Below, one piece after another: positions 16,978-24,913 of a DNA stretch of 64,000 nucleotides. The position numbers and the translations under genes are program-made. Source of the DNA: Candidatus Opimibacter skivensis (GTDB taxonomy: Bacteria > Bacteroidota > Bacteroidia > Chitinophagales > Saprospiraceae); assembly GCA_016722045.1 (NCBI GenBank), contig JADKGY010000006.1, positions 434,001 to 498,000 on the forward strand, read 5' to 3'. A model generated the notes under the pieces. It was not told where the DNA came from and did no database searches. It saw only the letters and a program-made list of their open reading frames with translations. How positions within the stretch are numbered: position 1 is the stretch's first letter; every line of letters begins with the position of its first letter.

Positions 16978-18471
16978 CTATAGCGATTTGGTCATGATCT
17001 TCCAGAGCACCTCATATGGAATGATCTCAGTTTCAATGTTTTCGCCCGATCCAGCTAGTTTTACCTCCTTAAGCTGGGTAAGTAAATCTTTGGTATATCT
17101 CTCGGTACGGATAGGATTAAAATCAGCTTTCGTCATCTGTATGACCATTTTGATCATACAGTTACTTCTGAATGAGTCATCTTTTCGCAAGTACCTATAT
17201 ACATATTGGTTGAGTGAGTCAACTCGATCAATTATAGCATCGTAATCTTTTCGTTGCAATAAATAAGCAATGTGCATTAAGAGAATGCTAACATTTATAC
17301 CTCTTTTGTCCTTACTAAATACAGGTGTGGTGTTTAAAAACTTATAAATTTTAAATTCCGGCATTTTGGATGGCTCATACTTAAGACTTGGAACAAGGCC
17401 AGATTCAAGAATAAGGTAAATGTATCCAAGTGTAGTATAGAATATCTCCTTAAAATTTTCTCCTATCTTTTGAAACTTTGGGTTCTCAATCATTTGTTTT
17501 ATCAATGCGATTGCATTCTGATAGTCTCCTTTATATAATTGAGCTTTCAAAATATAGTGGGCCACGAAATACCAACCTAATGTTCCAGCGGGTATTCTAG
17601 CTAAATCTTTGAATCCTGATTTTATAGCTTCATCATTTCTACCTGCCTGTATCATTGCCCATGCCCTTCTAACGCTAATATTCTGAAGAAACATTCCTGA
17701 CTTAAATTCAGATCCAAATTCTTTCAACATATTCTCTGACAATGTTAATAAGGACTCGAAATCTTTCTGATATTCAAAATAAGCTGATTTAACCTTATAC
17801 TTATTCAAGAGAAAAAAATAGGAATGAATATCATCAATGGATTCAAGTTCATCCACATATTTTTTGGCTCTTGATTTAATCGAATCATTTGGGGCAGCCA
17901 ATGACTGCAACTGTGTGCGTTGCAGATCTAAAAAATAATTTTCGGCTTTTATTTCATATTGATATATGCGGAGATATTTTTCCTGGATCGATAAATATTT
18001 ATTGAGCTTATATTTATTGTATTCGGCTTGTCCATAATGAGTAACTAATATCCTGGCCAAAAGAATGATGCTTTCTGTTAGACTGTATTTAATGGCTTTA
18101 AGTATTGATTTTTCAGCAATCTCTACAGATAAATTTCTGGCTCTTAAATCAACAAGTAGTTTTGTGGCTAGTGCATACCTCAAATGATTATGTGCCTCAG
18201 ATAGTCTAGAATCCGAAGATTCTAAATTTACATTCTGTAACAGAGTGGATCTTATTAAAATGTCCTTTAATCTTGTTTTTAGACGAGAAAAAGCAGAAAC
18301 GTTCTTTTTGCCATAAATCTCGATCATCGCTGATGTATCATCCAGATTATCCTTGGACATCAATAATGAATTGAGTTTTTTAAGCGGGCTTTCCTTTTCG
18401 TTGGAGATCATGGATTCGACAATCCTCGGGTTCTTTTGATTTATTCGAGCCAGATCATATAAAGTTTTCAT
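16978..18471 (-). CDS. Unknown alpha-helical repeat protein, paralogue B
   Basis: A 497-residue paralogue of the gene at 14203-15702, in the same orientation. The N-terminus aligns (MKTLYDLARIN with MQTLFELARFN). Shared landmarks include FSRxKxxLKDILI, IAEKSILKAIKYSLTE, KLNKYLxI, LGWYFVAHYILKAQLYKGDYQNAI, and the near-identical C-terminal block from PVFSKDK to YEVLWKIM. The DNA in that block differs mostly at third codon positions, so protein-level selection rather than recent copying keeps it similar. No catalytic or membrane motif is seen; a scaffold or sensing role is possible but unproven. Confidence 0.8.
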   Translation of the reverse strand: MKTLYDLARINQKNPRIVESMISNEKESPLKKLNSLLMSKDNLDDTSAMIEIYGKKNVSAFSRLKTRLKDILIRSTLLQNVNLESSDSRLSEAHNHLRYALATKLLVDLRARNLSVEIAEKSILKAIKYSLTESIILLARILVTHYGQAEYNKYKLNKYLSIQEKYLRIYQYEIKAENYFLDLQRTQLQSLAAPNDSIKSRAKKYVDELESIDDIHSYFFLLNKYKVKSAYFEYQKDFESLLTLSENMLKEFGSEFKSGMFLQNISVRRAWAMIQAGRNDEAIKSGFKDLARIPAGTLGWYFVAHYILKAQLYKGDYQNAIALIKQMIENPKFQKIGENFKEIFYTTLGYIYLILESGLVPSLKYEPSKMPEFKIYKFLNTTPVFSKDKRGINVSILLMHIAYLLQRKDYDAIIDRVDSLNQYVYRYLRKDDSFRSNCMIKMVIQMTKADFNPIRTERYTKDLLTQLKEVKLAGSGENIETEIIPYEVLWKIMTKSL

Positions 18472-18873
18472 TTCAATAATAAATTCAAATTACTTAATAT
18501 CAGTTACTTATATAATCAATAATTAATTTTTAGGCCTAATGGCCATGTAAAAATCTTTTTTTTTTTTGATTCTTTTCTATCTTGGATATGACCAACTTTG
18601 AGATCAGAAGTCCTTTATTCTTATAAATATTGAGAGTTTTTATATCCAAATTCTATTTTTTACTAAAGTAAATCCAAAAATAATGTAAATTTTGTAGTGA
18701 TTTTTTTCACATTTTATACAACATATATAATTGATAATCATAAATTTATATATTCAATAATTCGAATTACTTTGAATTTCAGCATGTAAACGAGCCTGTA
18801 TTTTTAATTTGAATTGCGGGTTGAAATGATCGCATTTTTACATCAGAAGAAGGAATTATAGTTATTTCTTCCA

Positions 18874-18905
18874 TTACTGTGTATCAAAATGTTGATACAC
18901 AGTAA
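18874..18905. promoter_or_regulatory. Perfect 13-bp inverted repeat, operator-like
   Basis: TTACTGTGTATCA and TGATACACAGTAA flank a 6-base spacer. There is no following T-run, so an operator or RNA-stability hairpin is more likely than a terminator. It lies in the otherwise AT-rich, mostly gene-free stretch 18472-19024, upstream of the possible 21-codon gene. Confidence 0.5.
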
Positions 18906-18992
18906 ATTGAGACGATATTAGTCTACAATATTGCCTTTTTTTAGTGTATTTGAGGGACGGGTTTTGTTAATGGTTCCTGGTTATCGTGGGTC

Positions 18993-19000
18993 TAAATTTG
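18993..19000 (+). promoter_or_regulatory. Candidate -7 element (TAAATTTG)
   Basis: It matches the Bacteroidota TAnnTTTG box 24 bases before the ATG of the 21-codon ORF. The nearest TTTG upstream is 26 bases away, longer than the usual 19-22, so the promoter is only a candidate. Confidence 0.3.
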
Positions 19001-19024
19001 TCATCACAATCAACCAAACTAATC

Positions 19025-19090
19025 ATGAACGCAATTGAAACTATACTCCGACTTTTAGGCATCATTGGCGATGAAAGCGAAGGCTGCTAG
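19025..19090 (+). CDS. Possible 21-residue peptide ending IIGDESEGC
   Basis: The ORF encodes a peptide with an amphipathic start (MNAIETILRLLG) and the tail IIGDESEGC. The tail matches the lipoprotein end IIGDEIEGC at 8 of 9 residues. Five of the six codon differences are silent, which argues for selection on peptide sequence. A -7 element lies upstream, and a hairpin plus a T-run terminator downstream, so it could be an independent ~235-base transcript. No Shine-Dalgarno is visible, as is usual here. Its role, and even its translation, are unproven. Confidence 0.35.
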   Translation: MNAIETILRLLGIIGDESEGC

Positions 19091-19179
19091 AATAAAATAA
19101 ATTGATATTATCCTCATCCTGAGCTAGTTAGGATGATCATTATAAGAATCATTAGTTCTTTTTTGGGTGTTATGCAATG

Positions 19180-19241
19180 ACCACCTGCTTCTTCTTACGC
19201 ATCGATCCCTTCTTGCTTAAGCGGTAGGTGGTTTTTTTTTT
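19180..19241 (+). terminator. Rho-independent terminator
   Basis: ACCACCT pairs with AGGTGGT (7 bp, with possible internal stems) and runs straight into ten T. It faces the end of uvrA on the other strand and would end a plus-strand transcript coming from the 21-codon ORF. A smaller TCATCCT/AGGATGA hairpin lies between at about 19119-19135. Confidence 0.7.
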
Positions 19242-19259
19242 GCCCGAAACGAACCACAT

Positions 19260-22115
19260 TTAAGACAGTTCAGCCCTGAGAAAGCTGGCTGTATGTCCGG
19301 CCGACTGTGAGACCAGATCTTCCGGAGTACCCGCAAACACTATGCGACCACCCTCTTTTCCACCATTTAAACCGATATCGATGATGTAATCAGCCACCTT
19401 GATTACATCCATGTGGTGCTCGATCACAATCGCCGTATTCCCACGGTCCACCAGGCTCTGGATCACCCGCAGCAAATGCTTAATGTCCTCAAAATGAAGC
19501 CCCGTCGTCGGCTCATCCAGAATATAGACCGTCTGTCCCGTATCCCGCTTCGCCAGTTCTTCCGACAGCTTGACCCGCTGCGCCTCCCCGCCCGAAAGCG
19601 TAGTCGCCTGCTGTCCCAGCGTAATATACCCCAGCCCCACTTCTTCCAATGTCTTGAGTTTGCGGTAGATAGAAGGTACAGGCTCAAAAAACTCCACCGC
19701 CTGCTCCACCGTCATCTCGAGCACATCACTGATCGACTTCGTCTTGTAATGGATCTCCAGCGTCTCGCGGTTATATCGCTTGCCCATACAGGTCTCACAC
19801 TCGACCATCACATCAGGCAGAAAATTCATCTCAATCACCCGCATCCCCGACCCCTGGCAAGTCTCACAGCGGCCACCTTTGACATTGAATGAGAAGCGTC
19901 CTGGCTTGTATCCCCTGATCTTCGCCTCCGGCACCCCGGCAAAAAGCCCGCGGATATCCGTAAACACTCCTGTATACGTCGCCGGATTCGACCTCGGCGT
20001 ACGGCCTATCGGAGACTGATCCACCTCGATTACCTTATCCACGAAGTGCATCCCCTCAATCTTGTCATAGGGCAAAGGCCTCTCCAGACTATTATAAAAC
20101 TCCCTTCGCAGTATCGGATACAAAGTCTCATTGATCAGAGAAGACTTCCCACTACCCGATACACCGGTCACGCAAATGAAGGTACCAAGTGGGATTTCAA
20201 GCTTTACATTTTTGAGATTATGTCCTGTAGCACCCGTCAGCACGATCTTTTTACCATTGCCTGTCCGGCGTTTGGCAGGTATTTCGATCTGCATGGTTCC
20301 ATTTAAGTAGCCGGCGGTCAGACCATTACCTTTCAATACTTCCTCCGGAGTACCTGCAGCCACTACTTCACCACCATGTATCCCGGCACCCGGACCCAGA
20401 TCGATCAGGTAATCCGCAGCCAGCATGATGTCCTTGTCGTGCTCCACCACCAGCACCGAATTGCCAATAGCGGCCAGTTCCCGAAGTGATTGTATCAACA
20501 ATTGATTGTCCCGCTGATGTAATCCGATTGAAGGCTCATCAAGGATATACGTGATCCCTGTCAGTTGCGAACCGATCTGTGTAGCCAGTCGTGTACGTTG
20601 TGTCTCACCGCCTGACAGCGTGCGCGAAGGCCGGTTAAGCTGCAGATAATGAAGACCCACACTGACCAGGAAGCCGAGTCGATTGTGTATCTCCTTAATT
20701 ACATCCCGGCCGATCATCTTTTGTTTTTCACTCAGATGGGGCTCGAGGCGGTCAAACCAAACGAGCAGGTCACCCAGGTCCAGATTGGCAAGCTGACCGA
20801 TATGCAGGCCATCGATCTTAAGATATCTGGATTCTTTTTTGATCCGGTAGCCTTCACAATCAGGGCATACATCAACAGTCATAAAGCCTTCAGCCCATTG
20901 CCGGATCTTCTCACTGGTCGTGGATTCATACCAGCGCTTGAGCATGCTTACGATTCCTTCCGCGCCCAGATCGAACACCAGGTCATGCGGCAGATAATCC
21001 GGTGCTGAGGTCGTACCCGGGCTTCCGCCATTGAGGATCATGTTCATCGCCTCTTTCGGGATCTCATTGACGGGAGTTGCGAACGTGAATTTAAACTTCT
21101 TGGATATCTGACGAAGTTGCTTGAAGGTATAATTGTCTCTGACCTCCCCGAAAGGTGCTATGCCCTGGTCATTGATCGACTTCGACGGATCGGGGATGAC
21201 TTTATCCATGTCCACCTGGGTCACTTCACCGAGACCATTGCAGGTAGGACATGCGCCGTAGGGTGAATTGAATGAAAATGAATTTGGTGATGGTTCTTCG
21301 TACGAAATACCGGAGACGGGGCACATCAGTTGCTTCGAGTACATCCTGACCTTTTCTTCGCCGGATTTCATGACCATGAGCATTCCTTCTCCCAGTCTGA
21401 GTGCCGTAGAGAGGCTGCTGATGATCCTTGCTTCTTTGTCTGCCTGAACAGAAAGACGGTCTACGACGAGCTCGATATCATGGGTTTTGTAGCGGTCGAC
21501 CTGCATCTTGGGGCTGAGATCGATGATCTCGCCATCGACCCGGACTTTGTTGTAGCCTTGTTTTCGTAGCTGATCGAATAGCTCACGATAATGGCCTTTG
21601 CGGCCTCTGACGACCGGTGCCAGGATGATTATTTTTTCGTTGGCGAATTGTTCGAGGACGTTTTGGTGGATCTGGTCTTCGGTGTATTGGACCATTTTTT
21701 CGCCTGTGACGTATGAGTAGGCTTCACCTGCGCGGGCGTAAAGAAGACGTAGGAAGTCATAGATTTCAGTAATCGTACCGACCGTGGAGCGAGGATTCCA
21801 CCCTGAGGTTTTTTGTTCGATGCTGATGACGGGGCTTAGTCCGTCGATTTTTTCCACATCCGGGCGTTCGATACCACCGAGGAACTGTCGGGCATAGGCG
21901 GAAAAGGTCTCTAGATAGCGGCGCTGGCCTTCGGCGTAGATGGTATCGAAGGCGAGAGATGATTTTCCGCTGCCGCTGATACCAGTGATGACGACGAGTT
22001 TTTCGCGGGGGATCCTGATGTTGATGGACTTCAGGTTATGTTCTTTGGCGCCTATTACTTCTATCCAGGCGTCATCTTTGATTTCAGGTGTTTCTTTTCG
22101 CTTAGGACCGGCCAT
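19260..22115 (-). CDS. uvrA: Excinuclease ABC subunit A
   Basis: The DNA damage sensor of nucleotide excision repair. It is a 951-residue twin-ABC ATPase. First half: Walker A TGISGSGKSSLAFDTIYAEGQRRY, a Cys zinc module (CPVSG...CPTCNGLG), and the signature TLSGGETQRTRLA with ILDEPSIGLHQRD. Second half: GVSGSGKSSLINETLYP, the zinc finger GRCETCQGSG...CETCMGKRYN, TLSGGEAQRVKLSEEL and ILDEPTTGLHFEDI. Length and order are typical. A matching promoter lies 20 bases upstream of the ATG. It is a single-gene unit; uvrB and uvrC are not in the window. Confidence 0.98.
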   Translation of the reverse strand: MAGPKRKETPEIKDDAWIEVIGAKEHNLKSINIRIPREKLVVITGISGSGKSSLAFDTIYAEGQRRYLETFSAYARQFLGGIERPDVEKIDGLSPVISIEQKTSGWNPRSTVGTITEIYDFLRLLYARAGEAYSYVTGEKMVQYTEDQIHQNVLEQFANEKIIILAPVVRGRKGHYRELFDQLRKQGYNKVRVDGEIIDLSPKMQVDRYKTHDIELVVDRLSVQADKEARIISSLSTALRLGEGMLMVMKSGEEKVRMYSKQLMCPVSGISYEEPSPNSFSFNSPYGACPTCNGLGEVTQVDMDKVIPDPSKSINDQGIAPFGEVRDNYTFKQLRQISKKFKFTFATPVNEIPKEAMNMILNGGSPGTTSAPDYLPHDLVFDLGAEGIVSMLKRWYESTTSEKIRQWAEGFMTVDVCPDCEGYRIKKESRYLKIDGLHIGQLANLDLGDLLVWFDRLEPHLSEKQKMIGRDVIKEIHNRLGFLVSVGLHYLQLNRPSRTLSGGETQRTRLATQIGSQLTGITYILDEPSIGLHQRDNQLLIQSLRELAAIGNSVLVVEHDKDIMLAADYLIDLGPGAGIHGGEVVAAGTPEEVLKGNGLTAGYLNGTMQIEIPAKRRTGNGKKIVLTGATGHNLKNVKLEIPLGTFICVTGVSGSGKSSLINETLYPILRREFYNSLERPLPYDKIEGMHFVDKVIEVDQSPIGRTPRSNPATYTGVFTDIRGLFAGVPEAKIRGYKPGRFSFNVKGGRCETCQGSGMRVIEMNFLPDVMVECETCMGKRYNRETLEIHYKTKSISDVLEMTVEQAVEFFEPVPSIYRKLKTLEEVGLGYITLGQQATTLSGGEAQRVKLSEELAKRDTGQTVYILDEPTTGLHFEDIKHLLRVIQSLVDRGNTAIVIEHHMDVIKVADYIIDIGLNGGKEGGRIVFAGTPEDLVSQSAGHTASFLRAELS

Positions 22116-22135
22116 TTGTGGGTTTAAAAAGGGAA

Positions 22136-22166
22136 CAAAGGTACGGCATTGGGATTGGAAGACAAA
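22136..22166 (-). promoter_or_regulatory. uvrA promoter, TTTG-N19-TACCTTTG
   Basis: On the minus strand TTTG (22163-22166) is followed by exactly 19 bases and then TACCTTTG (22136-22143), the full Bacteroidota consensus. The predicted start is about 7 bases later, giving a leader of roughly 13 bases before uvrA. Confidence 0.75.
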
Positions 22167-22291
22167 GGTGGGGTGAAAGAAAAGGGGGAGGAGAAGGCTA
22201 AGGCGGAGGCGAAGGATTAGGTGGATTTCTGTTGAAGTATGTGTTTAACCGGAGCACCTTTAATAGGCTGAAAATTCTTAATTTTGAATCG

Positions 22292-22516
22292 ATGAGTACA
22301 ATAACTGTAGATATTATAAATCCAAAGGCTAAAAAACTACTTCAGGAACTTGAAGTCCTCAATCTTATATCCATTCGGAATTGTGGAGATGATGGATTCC
22401 TGGAAATTGTAAAACGGATGAGGGCAAAAGCCAAAAAAAATACTCCTACACTGGCAGAGATTACAAAAGAGGTGGAAAAGGTTAGGTCAAAACGCTATGG
22501 CCAAACAAGGAAATAA
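22292..22516 (+). CDS. Antitoxin of a PIN-family toxin-antitoxin pair
   Basis: A 74-residue protein starting MSTITVDIINPKAKKLLQEL. The conserved opening (xITIDIINPKAxxLLxxL), the middle LNLISI and the basic PTLAEITKEVEKVRSKRYGQTRK tail fit the small antitoxin that precedes PIN-family toxins in Bacteroidota. The upstream Met at 22232 is less likely because the family begins at the second one. The gene overlaps the following PIN ORF by 20 bases. An AGGCGGAGGCGAAGG repeat string lies just upstream (22176-22222). Confidence 0.7.
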   Translation: MSTITVDIINPKAKKLLQELEVLNLISIRNCGDDGFLEIVKRMRAKAKKNTPTLAEITKEVEKVRSKRYGQTRK

Positions 22517-22604
22517 GATAATCATCGATACAAATCTTTGGATAAGCTTTCTTTTATCTAATCAGTATTCAAAAATTGATGCGCTTTTTTTCGGGGGGGC
22601 GTAA
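22497..22604 (+). pseudogene. PIN-family toxin, cut off after about 29 codons
   Basis: The ORF begins MAKQGNKIIIDTNLWISFLL, the classic PIN opening with its first metal-binding Asp, and overlaps the antitoxin gene. After about SNQYSKIDA the sequence runs into a homopolymer block and stops (LFFGGA then TAA). The missing ~100 residues should carry the other acidic residues. The break coincides exactly with the low-quality-looking block, so an intact gene in the real genome is likely. Confidence 0.7.
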
Positions 22605-22940
22605 AAATTCCCTTCCCCCGGGGGAAACTTGCCGAATTTTTTTGTTTTTTTTCCCGGGCCCCAAAAAAAAAAAATTCCCCCCTCCTTCTCGGGGGGACAT
22701 TCCTTTAAAAACCCCCCCCTTTCCTTTTTTTTTTTCGATGAGAAAAAAAGTAAAAAAAAAATCACCACAAAAAAAATTTCTTTCTTTTCCCTCCCTAAAA
22801 AAAAAAAAAACAAAACCAAAAAAAAATAGAAAAAAAAAAATATTTAGTTTTAAAAATTTCCTCCCAACCAAAAATCCCCCCCTTAACAATTTTTCACAAA
22901 AAAACCCCCCCCCCCCTTTCTTTTTTTTTTTTTTTTTTGA
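22584..22940. other. Homopolymer-dominated block, probable sequencing or gap-fill artefact
   Basis: Nearly every position lies in a run: G7, C5G5, T7, T8, A12, C7, T10, A10, A14, C13 and T19. Nothing similar occurs elsewhere except at 31030-31071. The stretch carries no plausible coding sequence on either strand and begins and ends abruptly inside normal DNA. Low-quality read tails or a filled scaffold gap explain it best. It hides the rest of the PIN gene and whatever followed the SatD-like gene. Confidence 0.8.
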
Positions 22941-22949
22941 TTAAAATCT

Positions 22950-23567
22950 TTACAAGTCTAATTTTTTGATCTTTTCTCTGAATAATGATTCCATTTCCAT
23001 GATTTCAGAAAGATGGGCTCTTTTCCGGCCCTGGCTCACAGCAGATTGTTTGATGCCCAGAAATTCAGCTATTTGCTTTTGTCCTCTATCCGGATTCAGA
23101 AGTAAGAGGTTTACAAGTTGAGCTGTTTTCGGCTTCCAGCTATCCATGGCGATCAGGGATAAACGGATATAAAGATTCATTTCTCTGTCAAATTCTGCCC
23201 AGGAAGTCTTTACAGCCATGGTGCCCTTTTCTTTTTTCAGGCGTTCCAATTGTTCATGTGCATATACGAACACCTCACCATTTGACTCCATAATCCGGGG
23301 AGCTGAATATGTTTTCTGGCCTATTCCAATAGCCATCCTTACATCAATATCTTTTATGCTCTTGATGATGGTCTTGATACGAATAGCTGTGAACAAGGAT
23401 TTTTCAGGCTGTCTTATTTCCAACTGAAAACTATTCCCTTTGTAGATATCCCACAACTCAGGACTTTTACCTTCCTGGGCAAATAGGTTTTTAAGGGGGA
23501 CAAGCCATTCTTCAGGATTCACCAGGTGACGGGAATTGATAATATCTCCTGTGATAATGCTTGTCAT
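22950..23567 (-). CDS. SatD-like protein with C-terminal helix-turn-helix
   Basis: A 205-residue cytoplasmic protein. The start MTSIITGDIINSRHL and the following Asp/Gly pattern fit the SatD family. A C-terminal segment (QKQIAEFLGIKQSAVSQGRKRA) is a helix-turn-helix, so it probably binds DNA. In other Bacteroidota a DUF3307 membrane-protein gene often follows; here the 3' flank is the homopolymer block, so that cannot be checked. It is divergent from the XRE-MNT gene, with shared TAGATTAT motifs in between. Confidence 0.75.
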   Translation of the reverse strand: MTSIITGDIINSRHLVNPEEWLVPLKNLFAQEGKSPELWDIYKGNSFQLEIRQPEKSLFTAIRIKTIIKSIKDIDVRMAIGIGQKTYSAPRIMESNGEVFVYAHEQLERLKKEKGTMAVKTSWAEFDREMNLYIRLSLIAMDSWKPKTAQLVNLLLLNPDRGQKQIAEFLGIKQSAVSQGRKRAHLSEIMEMESLFREKIKKLDL

Positions 23568-23585
23568 GGACCAAATATAATTATT

Positions 23586-23653
23586 TTAGATTATTATTTA
23601 AAATATAATCTATTAAACTGATTTTTTATATTATTATGTATTTAGATTATTAT
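23586..23653. promoter_or_regulatory. Three TAGATTAT half-sites between divergent genes
   Basis: TAGATTAT (23587-23594) and its inverse ATAATCTA (23605-23612) form 8-bp arms around 10 bases. A third direct copy lies at 23643-23650, sharing the longer string TTTAGATTATTAT with the first. The 172-base gap serves the SatD-like and XRE-MNT genes, both with HTH domains, so either could be the binder. A TATTTTTG box at 23710-23717 could be the -7 of the XRE-MNT operon. Confidence 0.45.
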
Positions 23654-23739
23654 AAATAATTAACAAAAGGATAATTCACACCAAATCCCCAATATTGCCA
23701 ATAATTATTTATTTTTGACTCAAACTGTCAACAAATATT

Positions 23740-24354
23740 ATGTCAACAGAAACTCTTGGTGAAAGACTCCGAAACCTGAGACTTGAAAAGAAAATGCCTC
23801 TAAGGAAAGTGGCTGCGTTGATTGACGTCGATGTTGCCATCTTGAGTAAAATGGAACGAGGGGAGCGAAAGATTACAAGGCCCGTGGTGGAAAAACTGGC
23901 CAGTATTTATCAACATGATCCTGACGAACTGATGGTGCTCTTCCTCAGCGAGAGAGTACTTTATGAACTTGAAAATGAATCGTTGGCTCTTCCAGCTTTA
24001 AGAGCAGCTGAAGAACAGGTTCAGTATAAGTTACGTCAGCCCAGGGAAGATAAGGATGATGAGAAGAAAAGGATTGTTCAAAAAATGCAAACCTATTTTC
24101 AATCCCAGCATCTGGTTACAAAAGCCTGGATCTTTGGTTCATTTGCAAGAGGAGATGATACCCCACAGAGTGATATTGATGTCATGATTGATGTTCCTTC
24201 AGAACAAAAATTCAACCTCTTTGATCTGGCTGAAGTTCAGCATCAAATTGAGCAAAGGACAAATAAGAAGGTGGACGTGGTAATGCTGAAAGGCATACGT
24301 CCTGAAATGGAAAAGCGCATTACACAAGATAAAATATTGATTTATGAAGCCTGA
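23740..24354 (+). CDS. XRE helix-turn-helix fused to MNT nucleotidyltransferase (MntA-type antitoxin)
   Basis: A 204-residue fusion. Residues ~5-60 are an XRE-type HTH (LGERLRNLRLEKKMPLRKVAALIDVD, SKMERGERKI). Residues ~110-204 are a minimal nucleotidyltransferase with GSFARGDDTPQSDIDVMID, the GSx10DxD active site. In HepT/MntA systems the nucleotidyltransferase modifies a Tyr of the HEPN toxin with AMP units. MntA usually lacks an HTH, so this form may also be the operon's repressor. It overlaps the HEPN gene by 11 bases. Confidence 0.85.
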   Translation: MSTETLGERLRNLRLEKKMPLRKVAALIDVDVAILSKMERGERKITRPVVEKLASIYQHDPDELMVLFLSERVLYELENESLALPALRAAEEQVQYKLRQPREDKDDEKKRIVQKMQTYFQSQHLVTKAWIFGSFARGDDTPQSDIDVMIDVPSEQKFNLFDLAEVQHQIEQRTNKKVDVVMLKGIRPEMEKRITQDKILIYEA

Positions 24355-24706
24355 TATACCCACTACTAAGGAGCGCCTAAATCATGCTATCAGCGCCATT
24401 GAAAAAATTCAATCGTTTGCTAAAGAATACTCGTTGAAAAAATTTATTGCCGATGAAAAAACGAAGTCAGCATGTTTATATCAGTTTGCGATTATCAGTG
24501 AGGCCACATCCCATGTGGATCATGATATCCTTGAAAAATATGAATATCCGTGGTTTAAAATAAGGGCTTTCCGAAATTTTATTCTACATGAGTATCACGG
24601 CATAGAGATGAGGATAGTATGGGAAACCATTCAGGATATATTACCTGATTTGAAAACATTATTAGAAAAAATTTTAGTCAATGAATTTCGGTCAAACCCA
24701 TTGTAA
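24344..24706 (+). CDS. HEPN-domain toxin (HepT/DUF86 type)
   Basis: A 120-residue helical protein with RNFILHEY near residue 80-87, exactly the R-x4-H-x-Y motif of HepT ribonucleases. Arg and His form the RNA-cleaving site and Tyr is the residue that MntA modifies. The flanking IISEATSHV and WFKIRAFRN fit the family. It starts inside the end of the MNT gene, so the two are translationally coupled. RNase activity is inferred from family. The gap after it (24707-24913) holds CTTTGCCTTTGCC-type repeats and the paaE control region. Confidence 0.88.
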   Translation: MKPDIPTTKERLNHAISAIEKIQSFAKEYSLKKFIADEKTKSACLYQFAIISEATSHVDHDILEKYEYPWFKIRAFRNFILHEYHGIEMRIVWETIQDILPDLKTLLEKILVNEFRSNPL

Positions 24707-24877
24707 TACGTATACAATTTCAGAACGCAGATCATCATGATTATCATAATCTATCAAGATTATAACTCAAGGCTACAGATAGAATTATCTGCCATACATC
24801 GGGAACGTGCATAAACCTTCTTAACCTCTGCCTCTTCCTTCGCCTTAGCTTTTGCCTTTGCCTTTTTTTCCTTTAAC

Positions 24878-24909
24878 TACGAACAATCGTTCGTATATCC
24901 TTATTTTTG
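24878..24909 (+). promoter_or_regulatory. TetR-type palindrome and -7 box in front of paaE
   Basis: TACGAAC-AATC-GTTCGTA (24878-24895) is a perfect 7-bp palindrome of TetR operator size. It is followed by TATTTTTG (24902-24909), a TAnnTTTG -7 box four bases before the paaE ATG. The palindrome covers the expected -33 region, so binding would block transcription. The obvious candidate binder is the TetR protein encoded inside the cluster. Confidence 0.6.
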
Positions 24910-24913
24910 CACC

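Noticed and set aside
19170..19259. A 29-residue basic minus-strand ORF (MWFVSGKKKTTYRLSKKGSM...) starting right at the uvrA stop
   Set aside because: It is produced by reading through the terminator stem and its T10 run on the opposite strand; the Lys run is the A10 complement. No promoter or conserved motif supports it.
22562..22944. Several open frames of 66-122 codons rich in Phe/Lys/Pro/Gly
   Set aside because: They lie entirely inside the homopolymer block and reflect its base runs.
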